NCBI GenBank assembly: GCA_030605895.1
Contig: JAUWHL010000324.1
Location: 1-10,777 of the forward strand
Source of the DNA: Promethearchaeota archaeon
Lineage (GTDB): Archaea; Asgardarchaeota; Lokiarchaeia; Sigyniarchaeales; SOKP01
Length of the DNA: 10,777 nt
Reading direction: 5' to 3'
Every line of letters starts with the position of its first letter. Position 1 is the stretch's first letter. Below the pieces are notes generated by a model, which worked only from the letters and a program-made list of their open reading frames with translations, ran no database searches and had not been told where the DNA came from. Below are positions 4,991 through 10,777 of the stretch, one piece after another. The position numbers and the translations under genes are program-made.

Positions 4991-7570
4991 TCAGCTATTA
5001 TTTTTAACTATTAATTTTGTTAATCCAATTAAAAGAACCATCGGTATGACTCCAAGACCGAATATTAGGAATAAGGCTATATTTAGATAGGCAGGATTTG
5101 AAATAAAGAAAGGAACTAAGAATAACTGTCCAACAGAATCTAGTAAGTAATGAGCTAATATAGCTGGAAGTAAACTCTTTGTTCTAACATAAATGTAAGC
5201 AAAAGCAATCCCTACACAACTTGCGTATATTGCTTGCATAAGAGTTAGAAATAAATCTGCTCCGAATATTAAATTTGTTAGATGGAATAAGCCAAAAAGA
5301 ACACCATTTAAAATGATTGAGGTTCTATTTGAATATTTCTTTAATTGCAAATTTAATATAACACCCCTAAATGCTACTTCTTCCCATATGCCCGGTATGA
5401 GCATAAGAATGAATATAAACCAACCAAAGCCTGTGGTTATACTTGGATTTCCAAACAGAATACTCCAATCAAGGAACCATGTTCCAAATAGATTTCCAAC
5501 TAAGATTAGACTTAAACCAAATATTACAATGCTAATAACTCCAAGAAAAATATTACGCCAGAGAGGTTTAACCGTACTTAATCCAATTGTTCGAGAAAAG
5601 TCTTTAAAAGATTCTTTCCTAGGAAGCTTTAAACCACGAGGAACCACCACAAACCATAAAAGTGCAAATAAACCAAAAGATATAACGAATTCTAGAAACA
5701 TAACTTCAAGGAAAGATAGATTCACTATTATGGGTAAAAAAAGTAATTCTATAGGTATTACTAAAAGCCCGAAACAAAAAATTAAAATCATAAGAGAGGC
5801 TGTGCCAATATTTACATGTTCTCTTAGAAAACCTCCAGTAATATAATCCTTTATTTTTTCAACCTTAGGAAACATTCTGGTAAAAACAAATATTAAAGTT
5901 GCCAATGATATAATACCGATTATTCCCATAACTAATATTGTAATCTCAAACCCGATGAAGCTTATCAGAATAATTCCAGTTATTAGAATTGCCATGTATA
6001 TTCCCATTTCGGATAAGATCATACTAACCCATTTAATAATCTTATGTTCCTTATTCAATTCCTCAATAACGTATTTATATTTCATTTGACCAAATAGTTT
6101 AATTTTCATTTCAAACATAAATAATAAGAAAGTCCAAGCTATGGGTAAGGTAATTAAAAGTAGTAAAATTACAATAATCGAATTCAAAAGGATTGTAAGC
6201 ACTATTGAGGCTAAAATAAGAGATAATCCTTGAATAGTTAACATTAAAAGTAACTTGGCTTTCGCCTGATCTCGTGGGAGAATCGGTAATGAAGCTACAG
6301 TAGATGAGCCTGATTCTTCAAGATTCAGAAATCCTACAATTAACATTGGTGGAATGAATAGATAAACAGCAAGAATAATTGACCATAATATTAATATCCC
6401 CGCTGTTGATGTAACTTCCATGGCAATCGGTGCTCCCATTGTTAAAACTATCAATAATGGATAAAAGATGGGAAAAAAGACAAACATAAATGATTGTATA
6501 TCACGCGTAGATGATACGATATCTTTCCGAATATATGCTTTAATGGGTGAAATAGGCTTCACTTCAATTTCAAGATCCCTTTTTTCCACTTTTTCAATTT
6601 TAATCTCTGATGAAATCGCGCTATGTAGTGCTTTTTGAGCATATTTAAATAAACCCCATACCAATAGTATAAATAAAGCGAAACCAATAAGCGAACTGAG
6701 TATTAAACCCCATTGTAATTGACCTGGAATAGTACTTAATGATACTAAATACGCGGGAGCAAAAGGGTATGGTATTAAGCCTAAAATAATAATCAAAAAT
6801 ATGTTAGGTTCAGTATTAGCGAAAATTTCAAAAAGGCTCTCAACCGCATTTATTCCCCAGCTAAAAATAAAACTACTTGAAAAAATAACGATAAAATATC
6901 CAAGCATCGTAAGAGTTCTAACCAAACCCGCTCTTTTTGATCCAGATTTCGATTCTGAAAAAAGGAAACTCATCTTTTCCCCAATAATGACTAAAATGCT
7001 AAAGCTTAATATAACATTAAAGAAAGAGACTAATAATGATATTAAGAATATCAAGATATTTTGTGTTGCAATTAACATAATTATTGGAAATCCAACCACT
7101 AATACTATTAATGGGATATCGAGATTGCGAAATATAGTCATTATACCAATTTTTTTTAAATTTTTTTTAGAAAAAGGAAGTGTCTGCAACCACTTGAAAG
7201 AATTGCCCGACATGAAAGAACTAGTTGAGATCATACCAAACATTAACGAGTACAGAATTGTCAATCCAAAATAAAGCATAAATAGTAGTGATGAGATAAA
7301 AAAGAGTGTATTTATCGTATTTGTACCATTACTAAGACGTTCAGATATTTCAAAATAGGTAAATAATGGGAGAATAGGTAAAAATAAAAAGAGAAATGCA
7401 AATGAAATTTTAAGTGCTATAAATTGATTTCTAATATAATTTTTGTTTTTTTTAAATTTTTCAATAAGCCTTGCTTGATGAGCACCTGCGCTTGCTATTT
7501 GACTCTCCATTAAAATTTCATAGCATGTATATTTTGATAGACTGTAATATTTTAATTTTTCTTCTTCCAT
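4991..7570 (-). CDS. ABC-2 type permease fused to a C-terminal CPBP (CAAX-protease-like) domain
   Basis: This 859-residue polytopic protein has a roughly 50-residue charged cytoplasmic start, then an ABC-2 exporter permease region with two sets of helices (about 52-305 and 360-560). These are split by a charged loop (about 318-350) as expected for a full-length exporter half. From about 590 a second hydrophobic unit ends in a CPBP domain (Rce1/type II CAAX endopeptidase family) with all three motifs: Glu730-Glu731-x3-Arg735 (WEEVAFRG), Phe759-x3-His763 (FGLFH) and His807-x3-Asp811 (HYLLD). An intact motif set suggests an active intramembrane glutamate protease or a peptide-binding module. Fusions of ABC permease and CPBP domain are annotated in bacteria, so the architecture is known, though its job is not. 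The gene starts 2 bases after the ATPase stop, with AAGGT upstream of its ATG, and is surely its partner. Likely roles are export, and perhaps trimming, of a peptide or lipid-modified substrate, or sodium/drug efflux as for NatB-type permeases. Confidence 0.85.
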   Translation of the reverse strand: MEEEKLKYYSLSKYTCYEILMESQIASAGAHQARLIEKFKKNKNYIRNQFIALKISFAFLFLFLPILPLFTYFEISERLSNGTNTINTLFFISSLLFMLYFGLTILYSLMFGMISTSSFMSGNSFKWLQTLPFSKKNLKKIGIMTIFRNLDIPLIVLVVGFPIIMLIATQNILIFLISLLVSFFNVILSFSILVIIGEKMSFLFSESKSGSKRAGLVRTLTMLGYFIVIFSSSFIFSWGINAVESLFEIFANTEPNIFLIIILGLIPYPFAPAYLVSLSTIPGQLQWGLILSSLIGFALFILLVWGLFKYAQKALHSAISSEIKIEKVEKRDLEIEVKPISPIKAYIRKDIVSSTRDIQSFMFVFFPIFYPLLIVLTMGAPIAMEVTSTAGILILWSIILAVYLFIPPMLIVGFLNLEESGSSTVASLPILPRDQAKAKLLLMLTIQGLSLILASIVLTILLNSIIVILLLLITLPIAWTFLLFMFEMKIKLFGQMKYKYVIEELNKEHKIIKWVSMILSEMGIYMAILITGIILISFIGFEITILVMGIIGIISLATLIFVFTRMFPKVEKIKDYITGGFLREHVNIGTASLMILIFCFGLLVIPIELLFLPIIVNLSFLEVMFLEFVISFGLFALLWFVVVPRGLKLPRKESFKDFSRTIGLSTVKPLWRNIFLGVISIVIFGLSLILVGNLFGTWFLDWSILFGNPSITTGFGWFIFILMLIPGIWEEVAFRGVILNLQLKKYSNRTSIILNGVLFGLFHLTNLIFGADLFLTLMQAIYASCVGIAFAYIYVRTKSLLPAILAHYLLDSVGQLFLVPFFISNPAYLNIALFLIFGLGVIPMVLLIGLTKLIVKNNS

Positions 7571-7572
7571 CT

Positions 7573-8385
7573 TTAGTTACCTTGTAATTTTCTGATTTTA
7601 AAGGATTCTCTTAACTTTTTAACTATTTCATCGACAGAAGTATCTTGCTCAGTTAACCGTAAGAAAACATCCTCTAGGTTTGCTCCAAGTTTATTAGATT
7701 GTTGGCGAAGTTCTTCCATAGTACCAATTCCTACCATTTTACCTTTATTTATGATCCCTATCCGATCACATAAATCTTGTGCAATTTCCATAATATGTGT
7801 TGAAAATAGAACTGAACCTCCTCTTTGTGTATGAAGTTCCAATATAGATTTAACAACTCTTACTGATTTCGCATCTAAACCTGCAATTGGCTCATCTAAA
7901 ATAAGTAGATCTGGATCATGGAGTATAGCAGCAATAATTTGCAATTTTTGCTTATTACCATGGGATAATGTGGCAATTAATTGATCATAATATTCATCTG
8001 CATCCAAACTTTCTAAATATTCTTTTGCGAGGGCAGTAGTTTTTTCTCCATCTAACCTTCTTATAGATGCTATAAAATTAAATAAGTCTTTAGGTGTTAA
8101 TGATTTGAAAATCAGAGGTTCTTCAGAGACGTACCCTATACGACGTTTGATTTCTACTTCGTCTCTTTCAGGATTTAATCCAAATACTCTCATTTCACCT
8201 TCATTAGGTTCAAGGAGTCCTAATAAGAGCTTTATAGTCGTTGTTTTACCTGCGCCATTAGGACCTAAAAGTCCAAAAACTTCACCTTGTTGAACAGCAA
8301 AAGAAATACCATTTACTGCTTTAACATCCCCAAAGAATTTCTTTAATCCATTAACTCTAATTATTTCATGATTTGACATTTTCAT
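7573..8385 (-). CDS. ABC transporter ATP-binding protein (DrrA/NatA/CcmA type)
   Basis: This 270-residue ATPase has Walker A GPNGAGKT (41-48), a Q-loop region GYVSEEP (84-90) with Glu where many families have Gln, signature LSHGNKQKL (140-148; His in place of the second residue of SGG), Walker B LLILDEP (160-166), D-loop GLDA (169-172) and switch His197 in STH. The C-terminal tail (about 230-270), with ANLEDVFLRLTEQ, is typical of exporter ATPases paired with ABC-2 permeases. It powers the permease-CPBP fusion that follows 2 bases later. The start at 8385 (MKMSNHEI) has no Shine-Dalgarno sequence; Met3 is an alternative start, and either would suit a leaderless mRNA. The substrate cannot be told from the ATPase. 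Confidence 0.92.
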   Translation of the reverse strand: MKMSNHEIIRVNGLKKFFGDVKAVNGISFAVQQGEVFGLLGPNGAGKTTTIKLLLGLLEPNEGEMRVFGLNPERDEVEIKRRIGYVSEEPLIFKSLTPKDLFNFIASIRRLDGEKTTALAKEYLESLDADEYYDQLIATLSHGNKQKLQIIAAILHDPDLLILDEPIAGLDAKSVRVVKSILELHTQRGGSVLFSTHIMEIAQDLCDRIGIINKGKMVGIGTMEELRQQSNKLGANLEDVFLRLTEQDTSVDEIVKKLRESFKIRKLQGN

Positions 8386-8603
8386 TCATTAAAATTGACT
8401 ATTTTACATAAATTTTATTGATAAAAATATTGTATATTTCTTTATATATTCACATATAATCTTATATTTAAATTTTATTAAAAGATATATATCATGGAGA
8501 AATAAAGCCCTACTTATAAATGCTTTGTATTTCAATAATATATATGTCTATATATCTTGAATATTAATATCAAACTACTTAAATTTCAAGGCTAAGACTT
8601 TAT
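8386..8603 (-). promoter_or_regulatory. AT-rich spacer with probable promoter of the ABC/CPBP operon
   Basis: This 218-base gap between two minus-strand genes is extremely AT-rich and holds no credible ORF. On the minus strand, AAATTTATGTAAAAT near 8401-8415 lies 16-30 bases before the ATPase ATG and could be the TATA element of a leaderless operon. The left-to-right runs of TATAT around 8430-8480 and 8535-8560 are low-complexity; I see no stable hairpin or operator that stands out. The 3' end of the transporter gene transcript also lies here. Confidence 0.35.
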
Positions 8604-9554
8604 TCACTCTCTTTTCTGATTGACAATTATTACTATAGAAACTATTATAAGAATTGTTCCTACTAAATGAGCAATACTAAAAACCTCTCCAAGAATAAAG
8701 GTAGCAAAAATGGCAGAAGCTATGGGCGTGGAAGCAAAAACCGTAGTAGCTTTTGATATATCTAAATATGATAAGGTTTTATACCAGCATACTAATCCAG
8801 ACCCATAAACAGCTCCCATTGTTAAAAAAAACAGTAAATTGGCTGGTTCAATGAAAAGATTTAAATCTGGAGTAAAGAAGATAAAATAAGTAGATATTAG
8901 GATCACACCAGAAATAAAATTCCTAATAAACACCATTTGTATTGGTGTTGCTTCATTTCTAATAAATATTGGTTTTGTTAGGGTGTGACCCACCATCCAT
9001 AAAAAAGTAATTAATAATATTATTCCTACTCCAATCAAAATTATGCTACTGATGTCAAGTAAAGTAAAAAATTGAGTAATACTTATTGTTAATCCAAAGA
9101 ATAATACTAATGAAAAAATAATTTGTATCTTTGTTATTCTTTCTTTTAAAATAAGATAACCTAAAATTATTCCAAAGAAAACGCTAGTTTTTTGTGTTAA
9201 AGAACCATTAATTGCACCTGCTAAATCATATCCAACAAAAAATAATACCTGGTTAATACTGAATAATAGACCAATAAAGATCAACAGCAAAAGGTTTTTC
9301 TTCCAATTTATTAGAAAATGAAATCTGTTATTCTCATTTGTTTGATTCTCCATTTTTTGTTTATTTAAATTCATAGCTCTTAACTCAAATAGCATTATTG
9401 GGAAAAAAATCATAGCTTCAACTAAACAAGTCATTGCTCCTGAGAGATATGCATCAATAACACTAGGTCTTGAAAGAGCAACGATCGGTTGCAGCCCTAC
9501 AAAAATAATTCCTATACAACCGGTTATCAGACCTTTTTTAGTGTTATTATCCAA
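8604..9554 (-). CDS. EamA/DMT-family drug/metabolite transporter
   Basis: This 316-residue protein has about ten membrane helices arranged as two EamA repeats. The end of the first repeat reads AGAINGSLTQKTSVFFGIIL (112-131) followed by LGYLILKERIT (131-141). The equivalent part of the second repeat reads KATTVFASTPIASAIFATFI (268-287), then LGEVFSIAHLVGT (288-300). The paired small-residue/Pro helix followed by a Glu-containing loop is the hallmark of the drug/metabolite transporter superfamily. A charged, Asn-rich cytoplasmic loop (about 60-86) separates helices 2 and 3. Members move amino acids, nucleotides, sugars or drugs, usually as exporters or exchangers; the substrate cannot be assigned. 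The start is TTG at 9554-9552; no ATG or GTG lies between it and an in-frame TAA upstream, and the next Met (41) falls inside helix 2. It is transcribed alone, divergent from the second ABC ATPase. Confidence 0.88.
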   Translation of the reverse strand: MDNNTKKGLITGCIGIIFVGLQPIVALSRPSVIDAYLSGAMTCLVEAMIFFPIMLFELRAMNLNKQKMENQTNENNRFHFLINWKKNLLLLIFIGLLFSINQVLFFVGYDLAGAINGSLTQKTSVFFGIILGYLILKERITKIQIIFSLVLFFGLTISITQFFTLLDISSIILIGVGIILLITFLWMVGHTLTKPIFIRNEATPIQMVFIRNFISGVILISTYFIFFTPDLNLFIEPANLLFFLTMGAVYGSGLVCWYKTLSYLDISKATTVFASTPIASAIFATFILGEVFSIAHLVGTILIIVSIVIIVNQKRE

Positions 9555-9576
9555 GTTAATTATGAATAAGTTTTAG

Positions 9577-9588
9577 TGATTATAAAGT
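9577..9588 (-). promoter_or_regulatory. TATA-like element of the DMT transporter gene
   Basis: The minus strand reads ACTTTATAATCA here, centred about 29 bases before the TTG start at 9554. No Shine-Dalgarno sequence lies between, so the mRNA is probably leaderless. The spacing supports the TTG as the true start, though a leaderless TTG start would be uncommon. Confidence 0.4.
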
Positions 9589-9680
9589 TTTATTTTGATA
9601 TAATTGGCTTTTTTAAAGTTTAAGCAATTTTACTTAGACTATCGATTTTTTATATTATTCAGTTACATCCTAATTTTATT

Positions 9681-9700
9681 AAGTAAAATTTAATTAATTA
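9681..9700 (+). promoter_or_regulatory. Possible promoter of the second ABC ATPase
   Basis: The A/T block at 9681-9700 (AAAATTTAATTAATTA at 9685-9700) is the best TATA-like element on the plus strand before the second ABC ATPase. Archaeal spacing would put transcription start near 9718, about 15 bases ahead of the ATG at 9733. It rests on composition and spacing only. The rest of the 9555-9732 spacer shows nothing further. Confidence 0.3.
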
Positions 9701-9732
9701 GGAAAATTAAGAAAAAAAACCTATTCTAATAA

Positions 9733-10561
9733 ATGGATGTGAACAATAATTTCTAACAATTATGCTATTATTTCTAAAGATCTTACCAAAAAATTTGGTA
9801 ATATAGTAGCTGTAAATAATATTAATTTAAAAATCCCTTATGGTAAAACTTATGGATTATTAGGTCCTAATGGAGCAGGCAAAACCACAACAGTAAGGAT
9901 GTTAAACGCAATAATTTCACCTACAGGGGGAACTGCTGAAGTTGTAGGTTATGATATTATTACACAAAGTAAACAAGTAAAAATTAATTGCGGTTTTTTA
10001 CCAGAATCACCTGGTTTATACCAAAAGTTAACAGCAAAAGAATTCTTAGAATTTGTTGGTGAACTATACTATTTACCCAAAGAAGTTATCTCCTCCCGTA
10101 TTGAAGAATTATTAGAACTTTTCGCTTTAGAGGGACGGGAGAATGATCTCTTAGAAGGATACTCTAGAGGCATGAAACAAAAAGTATGCTTATGCGCGGC
10201 TTTAATACAGGATCCTAAAATGATCTTTTTGGATGAACCAACTTCTAATTTAGATCCTGCCGCTGCAAGAATGGTCAAGGATTTAGTATCTGATCTTGCC
10301 AAAAAAGCAGATAAAACAATTTTTATTTGTACTCATCTTTTAGATGCTGCCGAAGAACTCTGTGATCTAATAGGAATTATCGATGAAGGTGTGTTAAAAG
10401 TTGAAGGAAGCCCAAAAGAAATAATTGATTCTGTAGGAGCAAGTGATTTAGAAGATGCTTACTTAAAAATTATGGGTGTATCTAAAATCGATGATTTATT
10501 AGCGTGGAGGGCGGAAACCCCAGAAATTGATAAAGGAGATAAGAAAAAGAAGAGAAAATAG
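9733..10561 (+). CDS. ABC transporter ATP-binding protein with a disrupted start (apparent one-base frameshift at 9750-9752)
   Basis: The main frame is open from 9743 to the TAG at 10559-10561 and encodes a complete ATPase. Counting from the codon at 9743, it has KDLTKKFG (12-19), Walker A GPNGAGKT (41-48), Q-loop region FLPESPGLY (86-94), signature YSRGMKQK (140-147), Walker B MIFLDEP (160-166), D-loop SNLDP and switch His198. A very basic tail ends KKKKRK. The in-frame stop TGA at 9740-9742 is followed by no ATG, GTG or TTG until Met at 9899, which lies after Walker A and would give a dead 220-residue protein. An ATG at 9733 in another frame gives MDVNNNF and then TAA. Removing one T from the TTT at 9750-9752 joins the frames as MDVNNNSNNYAIISKDLTKK, a normal N-terminus. 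So this is either a sequence error, a real mutation, a +1 frameshift, or a start at ATA/ATT (9746/9749). It pairs with the permease beginning 46 bases downstream. Confidence 0.85.
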
Positions 10562-10607
10562 AATTATAATTTTTCAAATTTTATCTTGAAAAAATAGTTG
10601 AGTGTTG

Positions 10608-10777
10608 ATGAAGCATAAAACAGAGATGATCTATACATTACAGAAGCAGCCTAGTCTCTGGAAAATAATTGCAAAAACAGAACTAAAGCGAAAGACTAGT
10701 GGAGTAAGAGGTCATAGACTCAGATTCTTTTTTATTATATATGTCATTCTCTTTTTATGGGCTTTTCTTTTAGCACC
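10608..10777 (+). CDS. Probable ABC-2 permease, N-terminal part, cut by the right edge
   Basis: An ATG at 10608 opens 56 codons that run off the right edge. The protein begins MKHKTEMIYTLQKQPSLWKI, has a basic stretch (KTELKRKTSGVRGHRLRF, residues 23-40) and then enters a hydrophobic helix, FFIIYVILFLWAFLLA (41-56). A cytoplasmic basic lead followed by a first membrane helix, directly after an ABC ATPase on the same strand, is the usual arrangement of an ABC-2 exporter permease. GTG (10602) and TTG (10605) lie in frame just ahead, after a TGA, and could also serve as starts. No family domain is visible in so short a piece, so the permease call is mostly from context. Confidence 0.65.
   Translation, partial: MKHKTEMIYTLQKQPSLWKIIAKTELKRKTSGVRGHRLRFFFIIYVILFLWAFLLA

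Noticed and set aside
5313..5846. Plus-strand open frame of 177 codons, and another at 6801-7274, inside the permease gene
   Set aside because: Antisense shadows of a clear membrane protein gene; rich in Lys, Asn, Thr and Arg as expected of the reverse of hydrophobic codons, with no independent start signals.
8430..8560. TATAT-rich repeats and small inverted repeats in the spacer before the ABC operon
   Set aside because: Explained by low complexity in very AT-rich DNA; no stem with meaningful G/C pairing and no repeated unit of constant spacing.
10069..10302. Minus-strand 77-codon frame inside the second ABC ATPase
   Set aside because: Antisense to the conserved signature and Walker B region; a shadow.
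9899..10561. ABC ATPase starting at the first in-frame ATG (9899)
   Set aside because: This start would drop Walker A and the first strands, which are plainly encoded in the same frame upstream; it is an artefact of the missing start codon.

Overview
This is an AT-rich window that looks archaeal. Promoters resemble TATA elements about 25-33 bases upstream of start codons, several genes appear leaderless or have very short leaders, and T-rich tracts serve as likely terminators. ATA (Ile) and AGA (Arg) codons are common. The gene set (LsrF/DhnA-type aldolase, membrane-embedded M28 peptidases, ABC-2 exporters with a CPBP domain) would fit an Asgard archaeon of the Lokiarchaeia type. That placement is inference; no rRNA or other marker gene is present.

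Layout. Positions 1-2191 hold minus-strand genes: the N-terminal part of a canonical metallo-beta-lactamase (MBL) fold hydrolase cut by the left edge, an LsrF-like class I aldolase/thiolase, a possible 33-residue small ORF, and a protein that joins a four-cysteine zinc ribbon to an MBL-like domain with a degenerate metal site. A 105-base divergent promoter region leads to two plus-strand tandem paralogues (2297-4964). Both are M28-family metallopeptidases whose catalytic domain is interrupted by two blocks of membrane helices. They converge on a minus-strand ABC exporter operon (8385 to 4991): a DrrA/NatA-like ATPase followed 2 bases later by an 859-residue ABC-2 permease with a C-terminal CPBP (Rce1/CAAX-protease-like) domain. 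Next comes a minus-strand EamA/DMT drug/metabolite transporter with a TTG start. Divergent from it is a second plus-strand ABC ATPase, followed by the first 56 codons of what is probably its permease, cut by the right edge.

Main points of interest. (1) The M28 pair carries about 75 residues of membrane helix between the first zinc ligand and the bridging aspartate, a position normally spanned by roughly a dozen residues. (2) The exporter permease is fused to an intact CPBP active site, next to those peptidases, so three putative membrane-embedded proteases lie within 5.3 kb. (3) The zinc-ribbon/MBL protein keeps only part of the metal-ligand set. (4) The second ABC ATPase has no ATG, GTG or TTG in frame ahead of its Walker A motif, while an ATG one frame away would restore a normal N-terminus if a single base were removed.

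No tRNA, rRNA, CRISPR array, insertion sequence or phage gene was seen. No gene-free stretch exceeds 300 bases; the longest are 1261-1480 and 8386-8603.
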